Source: Rhyacichthys aspro (Eukaryota; Chordata; Actinopteri; Gobiiformes; Rhyacichthyidae). From it: 64,000 nt of DNA. Below the pieces are notes generated by a model, which saw nothing but the letters and a program-made list of their open reading frames with translations, did not search any database and was not told where the DNA came from. Positions 1-11,620 of the stretch are shown in pieces (position 1 is the first letter of the stretch; every line of letters begins with the position of its first letter). The stretch spans positions 17,089,307 through 17,153,306 of the forward strand of contig CM072151.1 of NCBI GenBank assembly GCA_036850595.1. Reading direction: 5' to 3'. The translations under genes were made by a program, and so were the position numbers.

Positions 1-1565
1 CCTTACAGACTCTTTGTGGCCTATCTGTCTATATAATACGTCCCCTTCTCCAGGATGTTTATACACCTATGATTTGGAGAGCTATTTTTAGCTAAAACCC
101 ACTGTGTGTTTTGATTGGTTTTGTTGTGTAGCCCTGTGCAAACCTTTAAATATTAGGTGTGGACCTAATTCCAACCTTTTGTATGAAATTTCCCTTGGTA
201 ATTCCAGGATATTTTTATAGATCACCGAGTCTTAAACAGTCTGTGGGTGGTTGTTGATTCTAGCTCTCCGGGCAAGACCCCACACTTACTTTGCAATTAC
301 AGTCGTATTGTCTTTCATAACCTGGTGTGAATTTCCGCCTTATCCTACAACCTGGCTTTGGCTCTGCGGTTCTTGTAATAAGTCTGTATTGCGTAGGAGT
401 GTTCAAACATGCTTCCAGATGCAATTTCTCCCATTTTGCTTTTCGCTATCATTGCAGCCATAACGCAGGAGTTTACAGTTTCTGGTCTCCGTTGAGTGAA
501 AGTGGCAGCGTTGTTATGTGTGTCTTTGTGGTCAGGTGCCTTCCAGCCGCTCGGCGTAATTTGCTGCGCTCGGCTACGCGGCTTCTTTTGATCCAGAGCA
601 GGACATGTGAACCCCCGCTGGCAGAGGGCAGCGAGTTTCCCCTCCGTCTCAACGCTGAACTCCGCACACCCGTCATTTTGGTCTGCGCCGGACCTTGATC
701 CTGCGGTGGGAGGGTGCGCATGTGGGCAGCAGTGAGCGCGGGTGGCCGAGGTGCTCTGGTGCTGCCATTGGAGATGCTGATCTGCAGCCAGATGAAACCG
801 CACCCTGCCATAAGAAAACACCGTGAGGCTGCCATCTCCTCAAATCTACCCTGGATACTACCACCGTTCAGGAAAAACACCTATTTCTGTCTCGGCTGGG
901 AAAAGTGAGCATGGGTAAAGAGTCATTTATTGGGCTGTATGGGAAATGTAACAGAGAAAAGACGGATAATACAAAGCAGGGAAAATATGATAGACAGTTG
1001 AGGAACCCTGTTTTTAACCGACAAGAAAAGTACCCACATTCATTTTACAGCGGTTGCCTATAGGGAAGAGATTGTTTTGTCTTTCTATAGTTAGACAATC
1101 AAGAGCCCAGTGTAAGTTTCATGTTATTACGAGCAGTAGTGGGCAAGGCTAAATGAAGATAAAGTGGGCTTGAAATAATTTATGTGACATTCAGAAAGTC
1201 TGCCAGAGTAGGATGGGTTTCCATTCATGGTCAATATTTTAAAACAGGGATGCAATTAAGACTAAACCACAGCTCAGTGATCGGGGTCAACACATCCAGT
1301 TTATATTATACCAAGGATCTTTCTAAAAATAACTGTTTCAGTTATTACTTATTGTATGTTGGTGGTATTGTGTCACTTTGGCACAGGGAAAAGGTTGTGG
1401 CTTGTGGGTGCTGGAAAAATATAAACAGCGATGGAGTTTTCATGTTCTCGAAGGCCTGGGTGAAATGGTCCATAGGAGTGAATGAGTGCGAATGGTTTCT
1501 GTATTTATGGTACGCTCTGTCTAAATTCTCCTCTCTGATTGGCTGAGAGGTGTGCTGGATAACCA

Positions 1566-1690
1566 TTTTTCTTTGGTTTTTTTTGTTTGTTTTTTTTTTT
1601 GTTTTTTTGTTTTTTTGTGTGTTTTTGTTTTGTTTTTTGTTTTGTTTTTGTTTTTTGTTTGTTTGTTGTTGGTTTTTTTTGGGGGGGGGG
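1566..1690. repeat. T/G-rich low-complexity tract (TTTG-like)
   Basis: About 125 bases made almost entirely of T runs broken by single G, ending in ten G. It abuts the 3' tail of the LINE-like relic that follows, so it may be an expanded or error-prone simple repeat grown from that tail. Confidence 0.85.
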
Positions 1691-1930
1691 TAAATAAATG
1701 AATGAATTAAACATTTATTGCCCTGAGGGGAATTTGTCTTGCACCAAGAGCTTAAAAAACAGATACATTCCACACTGCAGACAGGACAAGACAGTGTTCA
1801 TAGCAATTTTTTTTTTTTAAAGTCAATAAATACAATATAATAAAACAGATAAAATAAAAACAATCACAGGAATAAACTGTGGGATGTCAGCGAGTGCAGT
1901 ACAATGTAAAGTGCAGGGTTACCAGGGCTG
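1691..1930 (-). mobile_element. Relic 3' end of a non-LTR retrotransposon (LINE)
   Basis: Read on the minus strand, the segment contains GGTGCAAGACAAATTCCCCT followed by CAGGGCAATAAATG and then an ATTC/ATTT repeat tail at 1691-1715. A GCAAGACAAATTTCCCC-GGGACAATAAA ending with a short tandem tail is, from memory, a common 3' terminus of 5'-truncated LINEs in fish genomes. No reverse transcriptase frame is present, so this is a 5'-truncated, dead copy. The family name is not assigned. Confidence 0.6.
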
Positions 1931-2330
1931 CTTTATGAAGTGAGAAATACAAAAGACAGTTATCTTTTTTTAGATTTAAACATTGACTTGTTACCACTAA
2001 TTCTTTGTGGGCACCATCCCAGCTGCTTCACGCACATGATGTACGATTGACAATTACCAGTTACTTGCAGGGCTAACACTCACCACTTAACACAACCGAC
2101 ATATGCTAATAGGTAACCATTTGCACTCACATTTGCCATTTACCAGTTAATCCGTGCATGCATGACTTTGGACGAAGGTAGGAGGCCCCCAGACAGAAAG
2201 GCAGTTTTAAATCTACATTTCTGGGTTGCCTGTGTGGTTCACCTGATTAAGTACATACCACATAAAGTAGAGCAACCATGTCCTGACCAAAGTCTAACCA
2301 GACAGATCAGATGGCCTTTTCCCCTGCAGA

Positions 2331-2812
2331 ATGAATCTAACTTTTATCATCACCTTGATTTTATCAGCAGCCTCTGAAGGTCAGTGTTTGTCTGAAATGT
2401 TTGCAAACACAATTCCTGTCCGTCAGTTGTACCTGGCGTGATAAAGTGGTTTCGGCGTGTAATATCTCTAGTATGCCCTGGTCCATCTCTGACGTTGTGT
2501 CTCCATTTCCTCTACTGCGCTCTCTAATTCTGTTTTCTCCTTCATGTAGAACCCTCCGGAAACCCACACTACATCCATCAAGTAGATTACTTTCACCTGA
2601 ACAACTTGTACTCCATGTTCCCATCAAGACAGATAATACGAGCCATTCTGTCTTACGGGCCTTCTTTAGCTCTGACGTTTGAGTTTCACTCCACTTGGAA
2701 GAGGAGAGTGTGTGTTTTTATTCAGGACCGTGATAAAACTTACCCAAAGATGGCAGTTTACTTCCTGCAGACCCTTTCCTTCAAAGAGCCCCCACTGCTG
2801 GCTTCCTTTTGA
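2331..2812 (+). CDS. Possible small two-exon secreted protein (speculative)
   Basis: I do not recognise this product. Candidate exon 1 (2331-2379) starts with ATG and encodes about 16 residues that read like a signal peptide (MNLTFIITLILSAASE), then a good donor (GAAG followed by GTCAGT). Candidate exon 2 starts at 2550, after a strong pyrimidine tract and TAG (acceptor AG at 2548-2549). The phases fit exactly (1 base plus 2 bases make a GAA codon). The frame runs 86 more codons to TGA at 2810-2812, giving 103 residues with a 170-base intron. The mature part is rich in aromatic residues (HYIHQVDYFH near its start) and has a single cysteine, in a VCVF motif. Against it, frames of this length occur by chance, there is no obvious poly(A) signal just downstream, and no family is recognised. 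CCCCTGCAG directly before the ATG could also be a splice acceptor. Confidence 0.2.
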
Positions 2813-5630
2813 AATGGTAAACTAGTGGAGGCGCAGGAGGAGTGAGGAGAGAGAATCCGGCGTCCTCCCCGTCGTGATCCTTTCCTTTCTCGCGGTTGCC
2901 ATTGAAAATGTTTACAATGTCAATTTCATTTGTATCTGCTTGTCTTTGAGCAAATAATACCCCTTAACTCCCTTCTTCCTGCAGCACAGTCCACCCTTAT
3001 TTTCTCCTCATAAATCCACTGGGTCATTTGGGCCATGCTGCCAGGACATTCAAGGCCAGGTCTGGTTCTAGTCCAGTCCTTTCTCCCTTCTCCTTTTTGT
3101 TGCATGTTTACAGGAAACCAGTCCTGTTTTTGCTTTATTTATCACACTCCATAAATTAACTCAATGAGGGCTGACCTTGCACTAATGTGATACTTACTTG
3201 TTTGTCAAAAAAGACTCATAATATACTCTGGCAAATGGATTATCATCTGCTATTGCATTCTGCCAAGAGGCCTTACTCCTGTAATATCAGCAGGACTGTT
3301 GTTTGTGACTCTAACAAGTGGTGTTTGTATAAGATTCTCTCAGTACAGCAGTTACACTTAAAATATTTAACCCTTATAGTATATCTTATTTATATATTGA
3401 TGACCCTTTAATTTAAAGTAAGTATTTGTGCTGAAAATGTAAATGATACACATGATAAGATCACCTTTTGTTGCTTGTTTTGTTGCAGAGCACTTCTCAA
3501 TAATTAACAATAATTATTATGGTATTACCTATTTATTATGCTCTCAGTACAACACTTTTTTATATATTATAATACCAAGCTGTAATAAAAAGTGCTACAC
3601 AGTTGTTTTCAGACAGCAGTAACTATGCTCAGCAATTGTGAATCAAATCAAAGTGTTTAATTGAAAAATGTTGTTCCGATAAAGCTGATTCAGATTGGAA
3701 ACTAAAACCGTAAAATGCTCTTTGACCAAACCTTCATTAAAATAATGCTTTTTACATATATATATTTTGCTTGACATGAAACCTTTTAGCTTGTCATTCA
3801 CTTAAATGTGTTATCATTTGTTTGTCATGTCATGTCCTAGGCCTCTTGACACTTTGGGCATGTGTGCAGCTAATGAGCAACCAAGGCAGGACGTTTGATC
3901 ATTTTGATCACTCATGAACTGTGCAGTCCATTGTAATGCACTATGAGACACATGTGCGTTCTATTCTTCCTTTGGATGGCTGACGATGGCTGTCTGAGTG
4001 TACAGCGCTACGAGATGCTAATAACAAAACCAATAGGGACTGTGCAGTGAAGAAGGATTTACTTATTTTATCACACTTGAGAAATTTGAGCTATTGCCTT
4101 AGTCTGACTCTTGCTGGACTTTTGCATTTAAACAGCTTACTCTGACTTCAAGTTATCAGACTTACCATACCAAATGACTCTAATTGGCTTAAGTTTTTCT
4201 TACGACTGGCAAAAGGCCTGATCACCTGGGGTAACTCTGTGGGGTATCAAGGTTCCCGACAGCAAAGCCTTGTTAAGACCGTCCCACTACTTTGATAGTT
4301 TGGGGATTTGTTTTTAAGGTAGACCAACTGTTTTTTCCATTGTGGTCAAATTAGCTACCTTAAAGAGTTGCTAACCCTTTCAAGACCCCTTTACCTTTCA
4401 TTATACCCTCCATCATTTGTCACATGACTCATGTCTGAATCACATCATGAATACTGCTGTAGTGAATTTTCACAAATTTCTACCGCAGGGAGTCAGATTA
4501 AAGAAATAAACATTTTAATGTGTGCGTGAGTTCAGATACACGTCCAACAGAGAAACAAGGGGCCTGAGGACAGAGGAAAAATTAGAGAAATCCTGAGTCA
4601 CAACAGTTTGAACCATTCTTTTCTGCTGCATCACACTTCCAGGAACAGTATCCCCCTCCTCACCACACACTCCCTAATGACTTGGCAATGGTCAGGAGTA
4701 TTTCATCACACTAATCAACCCATATGTATTTATTATTAAGAACATTCAAGCTTCTGTATTCAATCCTTAGGTATGTTTTAATAGTACAACTCTCGGTCTG
4801 GGTACGAACGCCCATTCTCTCAACACTCACCCACTTATCCTGCCGAAGACAACCAGAGCGGACGTTCACTGTGGCGTGTTAAGTGTAAGAGTGCCCCCTT
4901 CAGTTTGTATGTAAGCAGTTATAGGGCCGAGCACATCCCCCAGCCCTCCTTTTCGGCCTGGAGTTCAAGCGTTACTCAACCAGGGCTGCGCGCTTATGGA
5001 GCCTGTCTCACACCCCGCCAGAATAAACCTCACCCCTCACCCCTGTGGCCAGCGCGGGACCCCGCCTGCGTTTGACCAAATGGCCAAAGCGTCAAGGGAG
5101 CGGGACGACAGGGGGGCTGGGCAAGAAGCCAAATGAGAACCATATTTCATCCACACTCTATCTCCCTAGAAAATACACAGATGTAGATGCACGGGTAAAT
5201 ATATACACATGTAAACCGCTCACATATGGCCCGGACAAGTCACACTCAAGGCATTTCAGTTATGGTAAAAATGTGCATCCTGATGTGGAGTGTTTTTGTA
5301 GGTGTTATCCTTAGGGTTTACAGGAAGTGTTTTCATACTATTGCACAACACACTCCCAATATATTTAATACTAAATTAGGTTTTATTTTTTATTTAAAGG
5401 TTTCTATAAGTGCAAGCGTGTATTACATAAGTTATTTACATGCATTAATGTTGAAGTATGACTGCTCATCTGTTTCTCATTTATTTAACCCTAGAACTTA
5501 CTCTTCCTTTTTTACAAGCACTTCAATGCTCTATGGACTACACATTTAACATTTAACGTTCAGATTTACAACAGTACATGGTTTAGTCTCTGTAATGTTG
5601 CTCCTGTCTGCTTCTCTAAACACAACACTA

Positions 5631-5885
5631 AGTTATGCTACACTATACGTTACCATGCTTTGCTATGCAACATTACACTACACAACAACAACACTATATG
5701 TACTATAGAAAGCTATGCTACACTATACTATACAATGCTAAACTATACTGTGCAGTTCTATGCTGTACTGTGCTTCACTATACTATGCTGTGTTATACAA
5801 TGCTATACCAGCTTTGCTACCGTACCGTACTGTACCATACGACACAGTATGGTACTGTACTGTACTGTGCTATGCTGCCTTGCTG
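5631..5885. repeat. Degenerate pentanucleotide-type simple repeat (CTATA/CTATG/CTACA)
   Basis: About 255 bases built from diverged five-base words such as CTATG, CTATA, CTACA and CTGTA, with ACAACAACAACACTAT inside. The open frames crossing it have translations dominated by Y, C, T and L, which is an artefact of the repeat. A related tract with the same ACAACAACAACACTATG core lies at 7553-7680. Confidence 0.75.
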
Positions 5886-7284
5886 TACTTCAAACTGTGC
5901 GTCAGCTGTGGAAATGACACCAAAATATTGCATGAGTAACTTCATAAGGCAAGTTTTTGACATGATATTGGAATATAGTCACTTGACATAATAGGTGCTT
6001 TTGGTGTAACAGAATGGATAAAAGTCAAAATAAATAACACTGAATTGACAATATCAATATAAAAATAAAATTGTCCGCTGTGTAAAGTATTGATAAACTC
6101 CAGTGTGGTTAAAAAGGCCTGTATTTCTATATTTTCTGCCATAAAGATGTCAGTTGGAGACAGAGATTTTCTGAGGTGGTCCTTGGTGTATTTGAGCAGA
6201 ACAGTGGATGTTAAGAGACTCTAAGCCATGTTTTGTATTTAAGATGTAGTTTTCCAGTCTTTTGTCCGGGGCCGTGTTGTGTTTTCTGCTCTTTGTGTCT
6301 GGCTCTAGTGTGAAGATGGCGGGCGTCCCTGTGTGAGCCCCTCTCCTCCCCATCCAGCCCCAGCCCAAGGTCTGGAACAGATTACATCTGATATTAAACA
6401 CATGGCAGCAGTTAGAAAGGAGAAAAGGCGAGAGAAGAAAAAAAGCTTTTTTTAAAAAGAAAAGAAAACAGAGTAGATTTGTCAACGAGCCCCCTCCTAC
6501 CTTCCCACTCCGGCTTATGTTCCCCGTCCTTAGCCTCGTTTTTGGTTTTGTCTCTTTGTCTCTCCGGTTTCAGAGTTTGGAAGTTGGCCATGCACTCAAA
6601 CACATCTAACAGTTTGCTTTTGATGCTTTTTGTGCGCAAAAGTCAAAGAAACATGAGATGACACTACAAGTGATGTATAAAAAATATGATCATGCTGAAT
6701 TTATTTGCACAGGCCGTTTTATAAGATTGTACGTCACTCTGTGTAAAGTTAATAATGATGAAGCGCCACAGTAACTCTTTTTGATTCTCAAATGGAAAGA
6801 CTTAAAGCTGTTTCTGCTTGTACCAGATAGCAACACACACTTTCCCTTTAGAGATGTGGATCAGTGCTTCATAACGCAGCGGATAATGAGACGAGGGACT
6901 GAGATGGGCCCAGCGATGGTATCAAGAGAACTCTCGGTCTCTAGACTAGCTCTGCCACTGATGTAAGGACGCCTCTGATCACTCCAGAGGAATGTTGGCA
7001 CAGACATTTTAGGTGGATTGAGAACATTCCAAATGCTCCCTGTGCTAATTTCTTTTCTTTCCTGTGAGGGATCCCATCGGGGAGTCACCCTTCCCTGTCC
7101 AGAAGGCTCTCAGTCACTGAGACAAGCGCTCAATCACATCCATGTTTTTGTGTCAGACGCAGAGAACAAACTGCAAAAACAGCAACAGTTGTTTTACTAG
7201 TTATTGCTGAGAAACACACCTAAACTTTACTTTAGGGTTGTTTTTTCCCCCATGACTAATGTGAGTCATTCTTCTACCTATCAG

Positions 7285-7412
7285 GTCATCAGCAGCGAGG
7301 TCACTGTGGGAGGCCATGCTGACCAATAAGCAGAAGGAGGGGGTGCTGGAGGTTCGCCGACAACTTGTGGAGGCAGCCAGTAAAGAGAAACTTCCAATCA
7401 AGATGAGCATGG
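7285..7412 (+). CDS. scfd2: scfd2 internal exon (first of three visible)
   Basis: Internal coding exon of Sec1 family domain-containing 2, a Sec1/Munc18 (SM)-like protein. SM proteins bind syntaxin-type SNAREs in membrane fusion; SCFD2 itself is poorly characterised and is only presumed to act in vesicle transport. The 42 complete codons include SLWEAMLTNKQKEG, EVRRQLVEAAS and LPIKMSM, which match the middle of vertebrate SCFD2 as I recall it (LWEA, VRR-LVEAAS, LPIKMSMG). The donor is GTAAGA at 7413, after the first base of a glycine codon (phase 1), and the exon at 14563 supplies GC to complete it. The acceptor is placed at TTCTACCTATCAG, so the exon begins with the last base of a split codon; AG at 7291-7292 or 7294-7295 are alternatives that would shorten it by 8 or 11 bases. 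The upstream partner exon is outside the window. Confidence 0.9.
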
Positions 7413-7552
7413 GTAAGATGTAAAGCATAACCACAGAGGAGACCCAAATCTCTTCTAAAACCTGAAAAAATATCTAGTTTTGCTTGGAGATTGTCTCTTT
7501 ATGGGGGAGATTTTTCAAGGTAAAAGATGAAATGTTGTCGTATTCATTTTTA

Positions 7553-7680
7553 TTATACTATGTAACAACAACAACACTATGTCATGCTACACTATATTTT
7601 GCTACACTACACTACAATGTTCTGTAATACTACACTATACTCTATACACTATGCATACTATTCTCTATACTAAACAATAT
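7553..7680. repeat. Degenerate CTATA/CTACA simple repeat
   Basis: A second tract of the same kind as 5631-5885, sharing ACAACAACAACACTATG and diverged CTACACTATA words. The two lie on either side of the first visible scfd2 exon, about 1.7 kb apart. Confidence 0.7.
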
Positions 7681-8514
7681 TTTCAGTTCAGAGACTTTCA
7701 TACTATACATGGTTCCAAAGTCTTTTTAGAAAAAGAGATAAAAAAGTCATACTCTCAATACCGTGCATTAGAGGCTAGTGCAATAAAAAGTGAAGTCATG
7801 GAAAATGCAGAAAAATGAGAAGAAATTCAACTGGCCTAAGAAAATGAATTGATGGGCTCTGGATTATCCCCAGAACTAAAACCCGGCGTAATGCAAAACA
7901 AAATTTGTATGACGTAATGTTAAAAATGTTATATTAAGACATATTTTGTGAATGATTGAGTTGCAAAATTTAGGCCACAGAAACAGAAATAAGAGTAGTA
8001 CAAACAGAAGTAAAACAAAACCAATGCAAATTGTCCAGTCAGACTTTAGCATCTGGGATTTCAGATTAGCATTGTTAACAGGATAACAGGATGCCACTCT
8101 TGTGGAGGTTAATCTAGTGTAAGTATTTCTGAGGTTGTAATGTGGTTCATCTATTACGATACCCAAGGAAACAATCAAACAATACAAATCCTATCATCTG
8201 CATTATTCAACATGGATATTAACATGTTGATGCAGTTTATAAGTTTAACCAGTGTTTTTGCCAAGTATCAAGCTATGGCCTTACAATGTGAACAAAACTT
8301 AAACTTAAGCGGCCCCTATTCTAAAGATATGTAATTGGGAAGAATACCACCACAAAATGACACTAAACAGGGAAAATTCACACAAATTCACAAAATGGGA
8401 ATGCATGAAAATGAGGCATAAAAGGAGAAAAACAAATGTTAAAAACAAACGATGTGGTAAAGACTGAAATGAAGATAAAACCTTACATTCAAACACATTC
8501 AAAAACCACCACAA

Positions 8515-8585
8515 TCTTCAGCCCCTGAAAGGATTCCTATGTGCTATCGTGGCCTCACACCAGTTTTAGTTTGACACTCCTGCTG
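8515..8585 (-). mobile_element. hAT-like transposon end fragment
   Basis: Read on the minus strand it begins CAGCAGGAGTGTCAAACT, which resembles the terminal inverted repeat of the hAT-like element at 28743-29048 (CAGTGGTGTCAAACTC). The opposite end was not found nearby, so this is probably a solitary or decayed end. Confidence 0.4.
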
Positions 8586-9664
8586 TAAGTCTTACCAACT
8601 TGACAAAGGTGAAGCATTAGTGAATGAGACTACTGCTGTCTGTCAATCCAGGTTGATCAACACTGATATTTTCCCAGAAAGAGCTATAAAATCATCTCAG
8701 GAAAACATGAACAGAGCACACAAGCACTTTCTAAGCATTTACATGAAGTGAAAGTGTTATGAGCAGAAGAAATACTGTACTTAAGGAGTAGTGTAAGACT
8801 ATAGTAGCCTCGGTGGAACCATAGCGCCTCCTTTTGAGCCCCCTGCTCCCCGCCCGGCCGTATATTTGCCCATGTGGCCACAGAGGAAATCTAAACCACA
8901 TGTTGGCTGTATGACACACACTCGCACACGCACACACGCTGCTTTTTTTTGGAAAACTTTTGTTGTTTGTTAATGAAGCAAATGAGGGCTGAAGATAGGG
9001 ATAAAAATATGTGTAGGCACGCAAAAAGAAAACCATTCCACGCAAAAGTAGTATACAATCCCTTTATGCACCTTTATACTACAAAGTGACTCACCTAGGT
9101 AATAAACAAGCGATGTGCGCACGGCTAATGTGCAGGTTAGCGTCTGGCAAAAGGGGGTTTTAAAAAGGGAGGGGCGGCTGTGGTCCCTCAGCTCCTATAA
9201 TCTATGAGGTAAAGAAGGTCTTGTCGCTGGTAACGAGCAGGTTGTAATATGTTGGAGGTCACACAAGCCACACACTCCGGTTGGCATCTGCATAAACACA
9301 GCGGTCTGTTTTTACACATTTCACCTTTTAATTCAGACACAACAAAGAATGAAAGATCTGGCAGACATAAATTAGGAGTGACGGCAATTGGAATAAACAT
9401 GTATTGAATCACATACCTACATTAGCACAGTTCCACAGATAATATTGCGTTAACATAATAGCTAAGCTAAAATTACTGTTAATTTTGAATCAACTGAAGT
9501 ACTGGTGGACTTGGTTTTATGCAAAGCAACACATTTTGTATGATTGAATTTCCAGATATTAATTACTGGGGTGAAAGAAAACTGTGGCAGCACGTGGAAA
9601 CTGGTTATGTAAGCTTTAAGCATCTGGGATTAGCTAACGTTGCACTGTAAATCTGTAGATCTGA

Positions 9665-10056
9665 CTATAAATTGAAGTTTAGAGTTTACCTAAAACTTTG
9701 AGCTTTTGGAGACAACTTGATGCCTCGTTAAACATTGCATTGAAGCATTGCCAATATTTATCCATGTTGAATTTGCTGTCCCTTTTGCTACTTTTATCTT
9801 TTTTTAACTGTTTTGCTGTAAAATAAGACGTGTTTTGCAAGTTTATAACCCATTTCCTGGCATTTTTTGGTCCTTCGTTCCTTCGAGCTGTGATTGGCCA
9901 AAATCCTACTGTGGGCTGATCCTTCTCATCTATTAAAATCCTTCATTTTAAAGCATAGATCACGCCTCACAATCTCATTTTCCACAGGTAGTTCTTATTA
10001 CAATGAGCTGTTAGGTGATTAAACTGTTAGACTAAATGCAACAGATGAAAAAAGTA
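9665..10056 (+). repeat. Dispersed repeat family R1, copy 1 (5'-truncated)
   Basis: About 390 bases aligning over most of their length with 56489-57005 and with the reverse complement of 61150-61655. Shared landmarks are TTTAGAGTTTACCT, TTAAACATTGCATTGAAGC, TTTATCCATGTT, GTGATTGGCCAAAATCC and GATTAAACTGT. It lacks the first 80-100 bases present in the other two copies. No coding potential and no clear terminal inverted repeat; the family is not identified. Confidence 0.8.
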
Positions 10057-10119
10057 GGTAATCGCCTTTTATGTACTGCACTACTAGACACTTTAAATGC
10101 ACTTGTGCACTTAAACCTT

Positions 10120-10400
10120 CAGTGTGCAGTTTTTTGCAGGACCAAGTTGCAGCATTAGACACCTCACAATCCTCCTTTCTACAGCCTGTGTGCATTTACG
10201 GTAGCCTTACTGCTGTTGTCTATTAACAAACCTAGTGGAAGGTGATTCGATCATTTTAAAGAACAAAATCAAGCTTGTTCTTAAATTGTTCTGCACTGTG
10301 TGTCCTCTACGGTCAGCTGTAGAAACAGGAATAGTAAATTAAAAGAACTAATGGCTCCTTCCACTAGCTTCTATTGAGATTAAAATTTTTCAAATGGAAA
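10120..10400 (-). repeat. Dispersed repeat family R2, minus-strand copy
   Basis: On the minus strand it shows AGTGGAAGGAGCCATTAG, then TTTGTTAATAGACAACAGCA, then GGCTACCGTA, then GCTGTAGAAAGGAGG and AAAAAACTGCAC, in the same order as the plus-strand R2 copies at 11279 and 48500. The copy is diverged, and its outer limits are approximate. Confidence 0.65.
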
Positions 10401-11278
10401 ATGTTATTTTGAGGCAATTATCCACTTTTGAGAGCAAAGTTTTGACAGATGTGTTCCATTTTGTTGAACTGTTCAGTACAAAATGTGAAGCTATAAGAAG
10501 AGGGGTGTGCTATGCTGGGCACACTGAAAGTTTGAAAAAAATTGATTCTGACTGACAGCCTGTTGACTTTATGTTTTTCGCTGAGAAAGAGAGAAAAGGA
10601 GAAGAGCAGGAAGAGAGCGGGCACTGTCAGACGGCCTACACACTGGAGCTTTATACCACACTGGCACCGGACCAGACTCCACGAAGGCCCCCCCGAGTTC
10701 CCTAAACACAGCCCCCACACGCAGCCCCCATCCCCGCACCACCAGCAGAGTCCCCTGTCCGTCTTCTCATGACGTTAAACCCAGTAACATCAAAACGAAT
10801 AAAGCATTAATACCTATATGCGGCCCGGTTGCCCACTGATTCAGAGAGGAGATATTCCAGTGCGCTTTGCAGATGAGAAAGTATTGCTTCATTACAGACT
10901 CTGAGTTTTCACATACACTCTGACCCGGCCTGGCTACTTCTCATCTCAACAGGATAAGATCATCTAGAGCCGCAGTAAGAGAGAGAAGGAAAATAATCCA
11001 TTTCTCAGAGCCGGACCATGACCCGCCAGGTTTCTCAAAGTACAATAGGATGATGAAATTCCCTGGCTGTGTGGATGTGTGTGAATGTCTTTGTGGTTTT
11101 GTGTTTATACTAGCTGTTTTCTTTGCTCTTTGCGGGGAATTAGTGACACAGGTTTGGTTTCATTACTCATCATACACGAACATATGGATGTAAGGTAATG
11201 TGTGCTTCACATCGTTTCTGTTTATTTATATTAACTGCGGTGCAAATTAGAGTGTTGATAAGGGGAGGGAGTAGGCTT

Positions 11279-11620
11279 TTAAAGGTGCAATGTGTAAAAT
11301 ATTGTACCGTGTCGTATGAGAACTACGCGGAACCTACTTTATTTTCAATAGTGTTTAATGGCCTTGAAATAACACTCAAAAATAGACGTTCTTCAGACAG
11401 CTTCATAAAACCCAGTGGAAGTTCCATTAGTTTTGTTTGTGTTTCAGGAATTGACCAGAACAGACAAACTGAGCACTGCTTAAGAAGAAGCACATTAAAC
11501 TAAATGGATTATGTTTCAAATTTTTGTGTAAACTCAGGGCTGACCTAGATCCACTTGGTTTGTTAATAGACAGCAGCATGTCCCTGAAGGGCTACCGTAG
11601 GTGCTCTGAAAAAAGAAAAG
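11279..11620 (+). repeat. Dispersed repeat family R2, plus-strand copy
   Basis: It starts TTTTAAAGGTGCAATGTGTA and contains ACAAACTGAGCACTGCT (about 11463) and CAGCATGTCCCTGAAGGGCT followed by ACCGTAGGTGCTC (about 11573-11605). The same landmarks recur in order at 38925-39365 and 48500-48834. The start, together with the ends of other copies (for example TGCTCCTTTTAA), suggests short inverted termini of type TTAAAGGTGC. This would suit a non-autonomous DNA transposon, but the class is an inference. Confidence 0.7.

Larger units (their letters stand above)
1..7284 (+). other. scfd2: scfd2 intron, partial (upstream of first visible exon)
   Basis: Non-coding sequence before the first recognisable scfd2 exon. 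I looked for the large N-terminal Sec1-domain exon of scfd2 and saw nothing resembling it, so the earlier exons should lie upstream of the window. The stretch holds a T/G-rich tract and a LINE 3' relic (1566-1930), a possible small two-exon open frame (2331-2812) and a degenerate CTATA/CTATG-type simple repeat (5631-5885). Positions 520-880 are somewhat GC-richer with scattered CpG, but show no convincing exon or promoter. The remainder is unremarkable AT-rich DNA. That it is intronic is an inference from the position of the exons downstream. Confidence 0.7.

Noticed and set aside
345..880. Overlapping open frames on both strands and scattered CpG around 520-880
   Set aside because: Several frames are open at once because the segment is GC-richer. 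No splice sites, domain or clear promoter were found, and CpG density is too low for a confident island.
5635..5991. 118-codon frame rich in Y and C
   Set aside because: Translation of the degenerate CTATA/CTATG repeat; not a gene.
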